NCBI GenBank assembly: GCA_949318235.1
Contig: OX439129.1
Location: forward strand, 29,202,339 to 29,266,338
Direction: 5' to 3'
Source of the DNA: Ecdyonurus torrentis
Taxonomy: Eukaryota > Arthropoda > Insecta > Ephemeroptera > Heptageniidae
DNA: 64,000 nucleotides
Shown: positions 1-13,539 of the stretch, in pieces
Layout of the letters: every line of letters starts with the position of its first letter
Position numbering within the stretch: position 1 is the stretch's first letter
Notes under the pieces: generated by a model
What the model saw: only the letters and a program-made list of their open reading frames with translations
Databases searched by the model: none
What the model was told of the DNA's origin: nothing
Translations under genes and position numbers: made by a program

Positions 1-1638
1 TGATAAACTTATAAAATAAATATTTATATTTCAAATTAAAACATAATAACATATTATCAAAAAAACACAAACAAGTTAAATATTGTTTTTTAATAGAAAA
101 TAATACGCCAGAAAGAGAGTGGCAGTGCGATATTTTGTTGTTGTTATTCTTAGCTTTTATATTAAGGACGTGCATATAACCATTCTTATTTGACAGACCC
201 TTTTTCTCATTTTCAATAACATGAAATTTTCAAGGGAGTAATAAAAAAAAAAAAAAAAAAAAAAATCTTTAAAATACATAGCTTTTAAACAAGAAAAAAA
301 ATAGCATAATATAGACAAAAAAATTCAAATAACAGAAAGGAAAATGTATGTACAGCTTTCTTGAAAAAAAAAAAATTAAATATTATATACATATAATTAT
401 TTGAGCCTTATTTTAATAATAAATTATAGACATATGAATTTCAGAAAAATATTATGGAAAAAAAGTTGTTAAAGCTGATTGAAATACGAAGATAAAAAAA
501 AGGTTGGTTAAAAACTTTTGTTATAGAAAAATTTATTTACATGCCATTTAATTTATCTGTGTAATTTTTTGGCATAAGATAAAAATTTACATAAAAAAGC
601 ACGCAATTTTTCTTATAACAAAAGGTTAATAAACCTTTTTCTTTATTACTTATTATGCATATAGAAAACAATATTTTTTTTTCTTCATTTTATTTTTATA
701 TAAAGATTGTCCATTGCTTCTAAGAGCTAAAATATTGAAATTATTATTGAATGATGATTACTTATTATATTTTCTTTCTTTTTTTTTTTTTTTTTAATTT
801 GATGCTTCACGAAGATAGGATGGTGTGCAGGTTATATAATAAAAAAACAATTGTCATACCTACACCACAATGTTCACAACACATTAAAAAGTGAGCTTAA
901 AGTTGGTTTTTGTCTTCCTTTTTTATATTACACCCTGATTTATTTATTTATTTTTTGTTCATTTTTAATATAATGATATTTTTGCACAATTCAACAGAGA
1001 AATATATATTATAATGACTAGTTTTTTTTTTTTTTTTTTTTTTGTATTTTTTTGTTGTTGTTGTAATTTTTCATATATCTATTACTACAAAATAATGATG
1101 AAAATGCACTTTCGCAGTGTTCTTTTATTCTTGAGTAATTCATTCATTTACCATTTCACTGATTAATCGATGCATACACCCGCACTTGAATTTTGTTTCA
1201 AATATTTTTATTTATTGTTCATTTATATTATACTAATTATTATTTTTTGTTATAATAAAATTTTTTGTGATTTTTTTTTTAGATATTTTTTTTATGATTA
1301 AATTTGTAGCTACCATTAATTTAAATTATGTACATTGTTATAATATATTTTTAGTTATATCATTTACAAAATAATAACAATAAAGATAATTTTTATATAT
1401 ATATTATATATATTTTTTGTTGTATTTAAAAACGAACAAAACTTAAAAATTTATTTTATTATTATGATGATTAATGAACTGTATAAAATCTTCAAATACA
1501 CTACAGGTATATTCGATGGAGGTACACAACATCATCATCATCATTGCTTCTTCTTCTTTAATTTTATTAATAATTGTCTTTTGTAATGGAGGGCGTAATT
1601 AGTGAGTTGCCCAGGTCACAAACGTGTGCCGCGGTGTC
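1..1638 (-). other. 3' UTR and downstream DNA of the Dpr gene
   Basis: The stretch follows the stop codon on the minus strand. It is extremely AT-rich with poly(A)/poly(T) tracts (242-265, about 777-796, 1021-1043) and no credible open frame. AATAAA motifs occur on the minus strand from 1563-1568 onward, and several more lie further down. The true 3' end of the transcript cannot be placed by eye. Confidence 0.6.
1563..1568 (-). terminator. Candidate polyadenylation signal AATAAA
   Basis: AATAAA reads on the minus strand 71-76 nt after the stop codon, the first such hexamer downstream of exon D. In DNA this AT-rich the motif arises often by chance, and others follow within 700 nt, so use of this one is only a possibility. 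Confidence 0.3.
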
Positions 1639-1763
1639 TTATCTTGTAGCCATCGCAATACCAGGGAATAGAAGTAGCCACAACACGGAGACTAGAGTCA
1701 TGGTTAGATCAGTTCCGGCTCCGGAGTTGGTCTTCCGCCGTAACAACGCCGGCAACTTGTCAC
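1639..1763 (-). CDS. dpr: Dpr terminal coding exon D: stalk and hydrophobic (GPI-signal-like) C-terminus
   Basis: After the phase-1 acceptor (gatattccag, then GT completing a Gly codon) the exon encodes DKLPALLRRKTNSGAGTD followed by LTMTLVSVLWLLLFPGIAMA and TR, then TAA at 1639-1641. The reading is 40 codons plus the stop and joins V-S-E to G-D-K exactly in phase. A basic and polar stalk, small residues at 183-185 (N-S-G) and a hydrophobic segment from about 190 to 208 with only two residues after it fit a GPI-attachment signal. A single-pass anchor with almost no cytoplasmic tail is the alternative. Drosophila Dprs are reported to be GPI-anchored. Local GC is clearly higher than in the flanks, as expected of coding sequence. 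An open frame of 101 codons on the opposite strand is its antisense shadow. Confidence 0.88.
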
Positions 1764-2955
1764 CTGGAATATCAGTTGAAAAAGAGAAAACAAAAAACGA
1801 GGGAATATCAATATCTTTCGTTTTTTCTTTAAATTGTAATTTTTTTCTCCTAATTTTTTTTATTAACTATCGTATTTAAATACAGTATCCTGTGTATACA
1901 TAATATTACCTTTTTTAAGTAAACTATGATATTATGATTAAAATACAAAATAAATCATAATGTTTGTATAGTTCTATTTGAAAATATCAGTCCTTAAATT
2001 TAAAATAAGTTTAATTTTTAACATAAACAAGGAAAATCACAGTATACTGTATATAGTATCTATTAATATATTTTTATTCCCTCATTTTTGTCTATTAGAT
2101 GTTGTGTAAGTAAACAATTCATGATAGAAAAAAAATGCTTTCATGAACTCTTTACTTCAGTATTATTAGCTTAAAATAAAATCACAAAAACATGCAAAAA
2201 AAAAAAAAAAAAAAAAAAAAAGCTACATAAAGTCTCTAGTGTCAATTTGTAACATATAGCATGCAGTTGAAACATGGGTCAGAAATAAATCTTTCTACCA
2301 TGGCAGTAAAAAAGAATAAACGCTGCTGTCTATACATCAAGAAAGTATACGGAGTTCAAAATAAAAGCATTGCATCATTCGTTTCGTATAGCTGTTTTAT
2401 TTTTTTATTTTTTTTTCTCGTTTTGTAAGTTACATAATATTTACCTAGTGAAAGTAAAATTAAAACCATTTTTACTGGAAAAAAAAAAAAAAACTCATTA
2501 CTGTATATTATATTATTAAGTTTTTTTTGTACTTAATAATAGTCAAATTTTTGGAGTTAAAATTCAGCGCAGGTTTTTTTATTATAACAAGTGTTTTATA
2601 TAAATAGGTTTTGACAAAAAATAAAAACTATTTAAAATTAACTTTACTTTTAAGAGTTAATATTATATCCATATACTATATGATACTTTTATTTATAATA
2701 GAGAAAATAAAGTAATAGTTTGATATTTAAATATTTAAAATATTTTAATATTCTACAAATGGAAAAGATCTTTATGTATGTTAAGCTTTTGCTTCAAGTA
2801 GTTTCTAACTTTCAAAAGTTTTGTTTCAGAAGTTCCATCCAAACTAAAAAGTCTTTAAATTATAAAAGATTGATTTTATGGTTTCATATTTTTATAAATA
2901 GGTTTTAATGATACGAATATATTTTGCTTAAAAGAGAACGTGAATACTGATGATT

Positions 2956-2990
<35 letters not shown>

Positions 2991-4146
2991 ATATTTTTTC
3001 TATGTCTTTTGAAATATATATATTATGCTATCTTACGTTCTTTTGCAGATGATTCTCACTGCCAAATTTATTGCTTTTAGGGGGTTGATTATAAAAAATA
3101 AAAACACTTCATACATCAGCGTCTCAGAGCTTTGATATAAATTACTTGAAAGTTATAGGAATATTTGCTGTATAAACAATTTTTTGTATTAAATTATCAT
3201 TTCTCTAACTTTTAGTTATATAAAATAATGGTACACTTGATTGCTTTCGTTCTACAATTTCAATTAGTTTTAAGTATACTTACAATATATTTATATATTT
3301 ACGTTCATATTTGTATTGAAAAATAGTATCTCATAAGTTGTAATGTAGCCTTTACACGTACAAAAATAAATACGTAATAATTATGCTAACTCAATGCAGC
3401 AACATTAATGAGTAACATCATAATTTATGTTATAATGTATAGTGATTATACTACATAACATAATAGTAAAGATGTTCAGCATAATTACTTATGCTATTAT
3501 AAAATATCAATCTTTGTGCTCAACAATATAAGTTCGTTCTGTAAATTACTCGTAAATATTGAGCCAGCTTCGATATTTTTCCGTTGTTAAAAACACCTGA
3601 TCATGACGTCATTACCTGTTTACTACGTTTAAATGTATCATTGCTATTTTTTACTTTAGACCTGATAAGAATGAACGAAACATCACAAAAAAAAAAAAAA
3701 AAAAAAAAGAAGTTCCATGCTCAACATGAGACTCACTTTTATCGGCTCAAAAAACAAGATCAACCAATGAAAGTGTCTAATTTTTTTGAGCAGCCAATCA
3801 TTGTTAAGGAGCCTCACTATACTTTACAGAACAAACTATAGTAATTATTCAATGCAGCATGAATTACATAATTTATTTGTTACATTTAAAACTAAATGTT
3901 TAATAACAACTTTTTAAAAAACTTCTAAGCTCACTGGTAAGAACAATACTCATCAAAGAGTTAATTTTACGTAAAATTGTGTGATATTTAGTAAGGCGAC
4001 AGAGAGCAAAGTATATATTGGAAAACTGTGTTTTGTTACTATCAAACGTTAGATAAAAGCAAACTCACAATATTAACTTTTAATGCGTTGTGGTTTTCTT
4101 GCGTGACAATTCAAAATTTAGCAAATTGACAAAATAGAAAAGTTTT

Positions 4147-4185
<39 letters not shown>

Positions 4186-4715
4186 AGTGCAATTTATTTT
4201 CACTTATGTTTAAAATATTTGAACATTGCATCAGTATAAAATTAAATTGACGTAATAGTACTAATAGTATAATAAAAATATATCATGGTAAAAAAAGTTA
4301 TTGTTACATCGTCAATCTTCCACTATGACAAATTTCAAAACAAACAATAGTGCAGGTGTTTACAAAAACTAGTTCTGTCATGTCAAACTTGCAAAAAATA
4401 CAACGCCAATTCATTCCATGAAAAAGTTTTATTTTTTATATAACGAGACCGTAATTAATATTATATACTTTTACGTTATATAATATTTTTATTTAATAAA
4501 GATAAATTTAAATTACTTAAAACTTTTTGCTTAGATTAAGAATCTTTTGTATTTAAGTGTATATATATATTTTAAATACAGTTTAGTTTAAAAAAAATCG
4601 ACACAATATATCCATGACTTTGATTAACTTAAGCTCATTTTATAATATTATACAATATCTTTTGCATGCATCGGGAATTTCTTTACAATTTTTATATTTA
4701 AAGTGTATATATTAT

Positions 4716-4834
<119 letters not shown>

Positions 4835-5007
4835 ACGTATAAAGAAAAACATGAAAAATGTTGTTACTTTAGCAGTAACGTCAACATTTGTTGAGTGAAA
4901 AGATTAATCTTATAAAACTCATTTGATCTCTACGAACTCCTTTTGAAATATATATAAACACAGCAAAAAAAGGAAGTAAAAGAATACAAAAATGCATCTT
5001 TCAAGAA

Positions 5008-5011
<4 letters not shown>

Positions 5012-5044
<33 letters not shown>

Positions 5045-5085
5045 ATATTTAGGGTCATTTTCTCTCTTTTCTAAAACAAATTTTA

Positions 5086-5124
<39 letters not shown>

Positions 5125-5344
5125 TGGCATTCAAATTACAGACATAACTAGAGCGAGCAATATGGAAATGAGATGATTTGAAGTAGGGCAGCAATTGTAT
5201 GATGATGCTAGTGATCATGGACCACCCGCCTTCCTCCCCCCCCCCCCCCTAACTACAGCCTGACAATATATTTGCCTAAGGGAGGGATATACTGGACATA
5301 CGAAACAAATCAATCATGATGGCAAATGACGGACCAAATGTGAA

Positions 5345-5380
<36 letters not shown>
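5012..5380. repeat. Cluster of three (GA)n tracts
   Basis: (GA)n runs sit at about 5011-5041, 5089-5122 and 5348-5380, all in the same orientation, separated by unique sequence that includes a poly(C) tract near 5236-5249. Confidence 0.95.
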
Positions 5381-5382
<2 letters not shown>

Positions 5383-6011
5383 GATAGCTTAGTAATATTA
5401 CAGAAGTGGGTATTAAACTTCAAATTCCTATTGTTAGATTGGTCAAGTGTATATATTATTGTTTAATATCTCATGGAAACAATAATACCTAAGTATGATA
5501 ATTTGACATGGTGACTTCTGCTGTATGTGTAATGATGATAACAATTAAGGTTTAAATTAAATTTTATATTTTGCAAAGAATTGTTGGGAAAAAAAGTGAT
5601 ATAAAAGCTCTTATTGATTATAGAGGACGACATTATCTTTAAATACAAATAGTGACGGTAAACATACTGTTAAAATTAAAATAAAATACAAAAGTCAATG
5701 CTTGTCATGTGATATTCTCTCTCTTTCTCTTTCTAACTTTTGTGTTTCTCTAATGTGTACTATACGATATGTTAAAAAAAAAAAAAAAATGCAGAAAAAA
5801 AAGTTAAAAGGTAAATGGTCCAAATCTAAGAGAAAGAAAAAAGATAATAAATTGTTTGATCTCACATGATGGCTTGTGTTGTAGGATCATTGATTTCAAA
5901 CATTTTTATTTTATGTTACAAAATATCCTACTATTAGTATAAATTGTAGCCACTGGCAAACAAATCGGACTAAAAAAATATACAAAACAAAATTTATTAA
6001 TTAACTTTATA

Positions 6012-6056
<45 letters not shown>

Positions 6057-6342
6057 CCTATTCTTTTTACAACAAAAGGTTGCGTATTCTCTTTTGTTTA
6101 TTGATGGTGATATTGCGTCATGGTTCACCCTTTAGCAACAAAAATGTATTGGAAAAAAGTATATAAAAAAATACAATACAATACACACAGAAAGAGACAC
6201 AGAGATCTGAATTTCTAAATGTTTTTTACACATGAATTTAGAATTTAACATTGGTATTTATTTCAAAAGAAATATAATTTTAATATCCTTGAAATTGCTT
6301 TATAATATAAAAAGTATAAAATTTAAAACATTTTATTAAAAG

Positions 6343-6356
6343 AGAGAGATAGAGAT

Positions 6357-6415
<59 letters not shown>

Positions 6416-6586
6416 TTTGTAAGGAGTTTATTTTTTAAAATTCTTCAATAACATTTTTTTTTCAATACTCTTTTAAAATGTAAAACTACTTTATGTATTT
6501 CCACTTTGTTTTTTGTTTAATATTATATCATACGATATTTATATTAGTAAAATAAAAATAAAGATATTAATATAAAAAATAGTTTT

Positions 6587-6634
<48 letters not shown>
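6343..6634. repeat. Two (GA)n tracts
   Basis: An interrupted (GA)n run at about 6341-6415 and a cleaner one at 6594-6636, both purine-rich on the plus strand, separated by AT-rich sequence. Confidence 0.93.
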
Positions 6635-6638
<4 letters not shown>

Positions 6639-7354
6639 GAAAAGCGAAGTGTAAAATGGATGAGAGAGCAAGTATAATATGTATATATACATGAAATCGA
6701 GTGGATATAATGTCATTCGTTTGCTTTTAGTGATTGTGGAACAATTTAGTTGAGTGACAGAAGAGGGAAAAAGTACGGGGTGGGCAAGTGAAGTATATAC
6801 AGTAAAGTGTGTGTTTATATCCAAATATCGCACGAGACTCGAAAAGTGTCAACGTAAAGAAGTTTGTGTATGTACTTGACTGACGTAAAAGACAAATGCC
6901 CAAACGTTTTCGTATGCGATCTTGATGTAAAACTCAAGTATCACAGTCAACAACATACTATGTTATATTTAAATTGAAACTCTTCAACTATTTGACGTCA
7001 TTTTACAAAGAATACATGTGTTTTTTTATTTTAATTATGAATTTCATGTGTGATATTTTAACGTTTTCTTGAAACTTTGTTTTTATAGTCTTTTACTAAC
7101 AAATTGAAAGTGCTGTGCATACGTGAAACGAAGGACGGTAAATTTGCTAAAATAATTACACAACTATACGTTAGACTGTTACAATTACAATACATGTTAC
7201 TGTTACAATCAGTTCAGTTTTAAAATTGTGAATTATTATTAACAATAATTTTTGAACGCGAAACAGTTTGTTTAAAAAAACAAACATGTAAAATAGAAGA
7301 ATATTTTATAGATCATCTTCAAAAAAATTAGTTATTTTATTATTCCTTTGTGTA

Positions 7355-7564
7355 TTATAGAATTGTAGTGTCTTGGATGCTTATGGTAGTGATACTCTTT
7401 AAAAACAGCTTTTCCCCTGCAGCAAATACTGCTCTGCAGTTTTCTACCCCTTCCTTTTCTCTGTCAGCTCTAGCTTTTCTTACTTGCTCGCTTTCTTGCA
7501 GCCATTGCGTACGCAACCAAGTGGCAAAATGCGGAAGAAAAAAAAATACAAGTATAATATACAT
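7355..7564 (-). pseudogene. Unidentified coding-like fragment (exon or pseudogene candidate)
   Basis: A 69-codon minus-strand frame lies in a GC-richer island (about 7400-7530) inside the last Dpr intron. Its middle is compositionally like a real, charged protein helix: FATWLRTQWLQESEQVRKAR, then ADREKEGVENCRAVFAAGEK. The first codons are T-rich and look intronic. I do not recognise the family. Possible donors or acceptors exist on both strands: a strong T/C tract with cttgcag on the plus strand, and caa/gtaaga on the minus strand. The plus strand is also open here, so the strand is uncertain. It may be a decayed gene piece, an exon of a nested gene, or chance. Confidence 0.2.
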
Positions 7565-8339
7565 AGAGTATAGTCATCATACTATAGAAATAAGCGAATC
7601 ATCTTCAGAAATATTAGGGTATATAATATAAAAAATTGTAGAAGTTATTATCAACTATACACAAGTTAACGACCCTTTAAGTTTTTACCACCACCCTTTC
7701 AATCATAGTGGAAATTAGATAAGTGCTTTCTTCCTATATATTTAGTAAGTTTTTAACTTAAAAAAAACTATAAAAACAAAAAAAGGAATAAAATAAATCT
7801 ATTTTGATAATAAAAAAATATATCAAATTTTGGATCAATAAGGCGTTAAAATATTTGATTATATTAAGATTGCAAAGAAAACAAAGCTCCTTTCTAGATT
7901 ATTTTTCTAAAAGTGCTCATCGAATGGTTTCAAATTTTTCAAAATTTTCTTTCCTTGTCTTTTGTTTTAACTTTTTGTTTATTAAAAATTATTATTTTAC
8001 TAATATAAACATTAAAAATCATTATTGTTTATATAAAAAAGTAGAGGTAGAGAAAAAAGAGGTTTTGAATTTACTTAAAAAAAAAAACATAACTTTTTAC
8101 AAGGTAGGAAAAAAAAACATAAAAATTTATCACAAATTACTATAGTACCTAGTAAAAAAATAAAAAATCATATAATATAGTCAATATAGTTAAAAGCATT
8201 TTTCTAAATGTATAAAAAGTACGTAGCACACAGACGAGAGTAAGAAGAAAACAAAAAGGAGAAAGAAGTGGTGAAAATGATAACAATAATACTCAATGAT
8301 GTTGATCGTGACTGGGGAAGAAATGGCAGATAAAAACGT

Positions 8340-8455
<116 letters not shown>

Positions 8456-10061
8456 TTCGTTAGTAAGAAAAGGAAAAAGCGATGAGGCGGGTTAGAAAGA
8501 TAACAAGAAGGTATTACGGCATCATCAATGGCTCACTTTTTTTTTTTTTCACTTGCCAGCACAAATATCATAGTTTTTTCCCTTCTTAGACCCAGAAACA
8601 TCTTGTTATACACCCTCTCCATATGTACTTTCATTATCTAGCTTATCATAATACATACATTACAGAAATACCACTCTCTCACAGAAAGAGAATTGTATTA
8701 TTGTCTTAATAAAAATATAAGTGGTGATATATTTAGTAAATTATATAATTAAAATATCTGCATACCTGATATTTTTTAAAAACTTGTTAAGGAAAATACA
8801 TGTTTTGTTGAAAGCACAAACTTTTCCTAAAATTAAATATTTAAAGTAATAAAGATTGTGTTTCTCTACAATCTCATAGTTCTTTGTAAGTTTACGCTTA
8901 AAAAATGTCTAATTTAAACTGAGTATTATTTCATATAAAATATTAAGAGGAAATTAAAAAGTAATCAAATAAAAGGGGTGTTTAAAGAGTTTTAAAAACT
9001 CATTAAAATTTGAGGTTTTAGAGAGAAGCTATATGTATGTGAAGACAAGTTAATTTTGTAAATTTACGCGAAAAAAAAAATGTTGTGTGGCTTTAATATT
9101 TAACATGAGCTTTTTTTAAATCATAACTTATGATTTTTTTAAAGTTTTTTTAGCAGTTAATAAAATTTTAAATAAATAAAAACAAGTTTGAATTTTATTT
9201 TAAGAAATATTGATTATGAAAAACACGCAAACTTAAAAAGTAAACAATTTAAGTGAAATAAATAAGGTAAAACATCAAAAGAACATTCAAAATTAACTGA
9301 TATAAACAAGAATAATCATCAAATCTATTTTAAAACGTTGAAAAATATATACGAGATATAAATGAAATGACTTTTAAGAGATTACTGTCAGCTAACAAAT
9401 TTTTAGTATGTGTATAATATACTTTTAGATATTATGATCTCATAGAATTATAAAGTAGAATTATACATAAAGTCTTTCTCTTTTTTTATATAATTTTATT
9501 TAAACATCTGCATTATTCAAGCTTTTTAATCAATTTAAAGCTAATTATAATCAAAATTACGTCTCTTAAGAATAGTTAATGGGTATAATAACCTTTCTCT
9601 AAAATGTTTTGTAGCACTCCACAGTCTAGACTCGATAGTCATTACTTATACACTTCTAAGTAGTATTATTTCATTGCTTAAAATTGCAGACATATCTCAG
9701 TATTTGTGGGAAAACTACGCTTTATTTTAGGAAAAAGAAGTATGAATGTAAAAAGCGTATGTCAACTGGTAATGAACTTATATACCTAACTGTATTTTCT
9801 CGTAAATAAATAAAAAAGAAAATTAAGTTTTCCCAGATATTATTTGTTCTGAAATCTAATTTAGAGTACGGTAATATAGTAAATTTATTATGAATGTGTT
9901 TCAAAGTATAATTAGAACTTAGAAAAATTTATTGATCAATCGTAGTTCACTTGTAATATACATGTTACAAATAAGCATTGGTCTTTCCTATCATAATTTT
10001 GAACTGAATGGCTTTGCATAACGACGATAGGTCAGTAAACATAGTTTATTTTACATTTTGC

Positions 10062-10405
10062 TTAAAGGCATAGACAAAATGTAAACATTATCATTTACAT
10101 CACAAAACATTTGATGGGACTTACATAAATAACATCATTTGGTCTCAAACCCCAACTGTAGCACCGTAGACGTGATCAGAAAATTTCAATTTATGCAACC
10201 CGCACAACATTTTCATACTAGTTTTTGCCTGTTTCTGACGTCATAAACAGAAATATTCACACAAATTGCATACTTAACAGTTTTTTCACGCTCTCCTGTG
10301 GGGTCACATTTACATTCTGGTAAAAATTATCATCAGTTATGTAGATCCCATTTTGTGTTTAATAATTAAAAAGAACATGTTGTTTCATGTTTTCTATGTC
10401 TTTAA
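10062..10405. mobile_element. TTAA-bounded fold-back element, related ends (copy A, 344 bp)
   Basis: The left end ttaaaggcataga and reversed right end ttaaagacataga match the ends of the two elements near 42.7 and 53.9 kb. Further in, the arms match only weakly (for example atgggacttacataa against atgggatctacataa). The interior differs from the other two, apart from a shared tgacgtcataaac. It may be an older or different subfamily. Confidence 0.55.
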
Positions 10406-10670
10406 GAGTGTACCTGATTACTTATCATCGCACCATCACTTTTAATTCAACATTGAATTACTTTTCAATGAATTCAAATTTAAGGTTGTTAAAAAAATAT
10501 ATTATAAATAAATAATAAATATTTATCAAAGTAAACTATGTACACGTCAATATAAAATACCTTATGCAGTATAAAACTTATTTTACGTATTTTGAGTGCA
10601 CTATATGAATATTTTATATGGAATGAAAATCCAATAATAAAAAGCGAAGTTTTTATGTTAAAAAAAAAGG

Positions 10671-10791
<121 letters not shown>

Positions 10792-11952
10792 AAGAGGAAA
10801 AAGATCTTAAACCATTTTCATGTGCCATAGAAGTGACAGTTAAACTACTTTAAAACACCGCAAAACTATATACATAAACTGAGAGAAATACCATCAAAAA
10901 AAGTTGTCGGGTCATAAATTGTAAACCTTGACTTTCAAGTCAACATAAAATGAATACACAAAACTAAAAGTGTTGTATCAATTTGCAGAAAAATATACAT
11001 TTTCATTTATATATTTTTTGTGATATATATATATATTTTTGTTTTGTTAGTTTATACACTGTAAGATTCAACTTTTATGTACTCTATCCTTGTTTTATTC
11101 ACCATAAAAAAAAATGGTATCCTCTTTACTTCTTATATTTTATTTCGTCAATTATTTTCAAAACTTAAATGAAACAAATTTTCTTTAAAAAAAATCATAG
11201 TATGAAAAATAACATTTGTTAATAATTTTTGTTACAACTTTTTATAAGTATGTGTAATATGTCAACTTTATATTAAAATTTATCTAGGTCAACTTCAAAG
11301 CATCCATAATCAAAGACAAAGATGTAATATAAAACAGAAATATTTATTTTTATATATATATTTTTTTAAAGATAATGAAATAGCTATAGAGCAACAAGAG
11401 TAGCGATGTTGCCGACTATAGACAATGCAGTTCAGTTTTCGCAATTTACAGGAGCGGACTGTGTACACAGTAAAAAAAAGTAAAAAAATTTATGTTGAAG
11501 TGTTTATCTTCTTTAACAACAGATTCAAATTTTGAATAATTATAAGAAAAAACCAATTTAATGAATTATTCACATTATAACTATAATATTTTTAATATTT
11601 CAGATTCATGTGTGCTTTTATAATAACGTTAAAATTTTTGAGGATATACAAATTAAATCTATAATAAGTCTAGCTTGAAAACTGTCTTATTTTGCATCAT
11701 AATTATGGCTATTTATTTAATAAACATGAAAATATTATATTTATGATGTAAAAACTGTTAATTATATTTGTTGGTCATGGACCGCTCCAATGTTTTAAAC
11801 AAATATACAATGCTACTGCATTCCGTAAATCATTCATGAAGAAGTCATACATAGTATGTCTTTAGTTTCTTTTTATAGTATAGTGCTGCATCAACATTGT
11901 CTTTTACTTTTCCTACAGAATAATATAACGTGTTTTAATCATCATTCCAGAG

Positions 11953-11989
<37 letters not shown>

Positions 11990-12650
11990 CTAGATTAAAA
12001 CTTTCAAGAAAACTCATAGTGTAGATATTAAGATATAACCTCAGCAAAGTTTTTTATTTTAATGTTAATGCACTCTGTATCTCTGTATTCTTGGAATCTC
12101 TCATACACTATAATTTATTTACTTATTGTCTCATTTATTATTATATAATTATGTTTCCCACGTGCAGAGAAGAAGATGACATATTTTTTTTAATGATATA
12201 CGTTACTAAATAATATATAAATATATTTATTTGTGATTAAAATAATAAATAAATATTGTTTTTAATTACAATTTTTTTTAAAAAAATCTTGAAGTTGTTA
12301 TATCATTTATCAATATTCCAATTATCAAATTATTATTATTATTATTATATATACATATATATTTTTATATATATAAACGTGCTTTCAAAAAGCACACGTT
12401 ATGTGCTTTTAAAATTGTGCATATTTATCAAATAAAAATGATATTGCAAAAATAATCCTTTCTAAAACTTTAATTTTAATTTACTGTTCATTTTTGACAT
12501 TTTGCATTAGTATTTAGTACCACTAATATAGTATTTTATTAAAAAAAAAGGTACTATATTTATACATATATATATATAAAAAGACTAAAAATATAATTGT
12601 ACAGCATGAAAAAAAAAAGCAAGATAGGTATACATAACATATAATATAAA

Positions 12651-12655
<5 letters not shown>

Positions 12656-12701
<46 letters not shown>
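12656..12701. repeat. (TA)n microsatellite
   Basis: An uninterrupted TA run of about 46 bp. Confidence 0.95.
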
Positions 12702-12702
<1 letters not shown>

Positions 12703-13280
12703 CATATATATATAAAATCATATTTCCTTGTCCTTGTCCATGTTATGTTATAGTTAGTTAATGTTAAATATTACATACACATATAATAATATATACTACT
12801 CTACCTATGTAATAAAATGTATATTACATTACCACAGTTAGCTTTTCGCATCAGGCCACACCGTTTTGTAGGCTTGTTGTTATAAATGTTAGCCACTCAC
12901 TCGCGCGTGGTTTCCTGTACTAATTACGTGGGGCCAATTCTCCCCTTACATATCATGAACATATAAATGTAGTTTTTTCAAATCCTATTATATATGCTTT
13001 TTTTTAAACATGTATTTGTATTTTTATGCTGTCTAGCTATTTAATACTTCACATTTATTTATTATTATATATTAATATTATATTATATATATATATTTTT
13101 TTTTTGTGCATGATTTTTAAATTTATCAACCTGAATAAAATTATGCATGTTTACTCTTTAGTTTCAAACTTTATAATATATAGAATATATTTAATGAATG
13201 GTGTTGTAGTACTTCAACTTATAGATTGAATCGGTTTATTTTATATAATGACCAGTTTGCCTTTACTTTTCATATCTATA

Positions 13281-13320
<40 letters not shown>
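13281..13320. repeat. Compound (TA)n(CA)n microsatellite
   Basis: A short AT run passes directly into a CA run ending at 13320. Confidence 0.93.
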
Positions 13321-13500
13321 GAACATTGCAATTATATTTTAAATTTTAACTATGAACAATTAACAGTACTACCTGGTAATACAATTATTTCACATTATAA
13401 TAGACGTAATTAAAAGCTGGTACAAATACCGGAAAAGTGTCGATACAAAGAAAAAAAATTTAATAATATTCTTTAATAAATAATTCAACCATATACTTGC

Positions 13501-13539
<39 letters not shown>

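Noticed and set aside
1574..1879. 101-codon plus-strand open frame
   Set aside because: It is the antisense of the Dpr terminal coding exon and its acceptor region. The minus strand has correct splicing and homology.
7804..8145. 113-codon plus-strand open frame
   Set aside because: It is composed almost entirely of K, N, I, F, Y and L codons, as expected of random AT-rich DNA. There is no recognisable domain.
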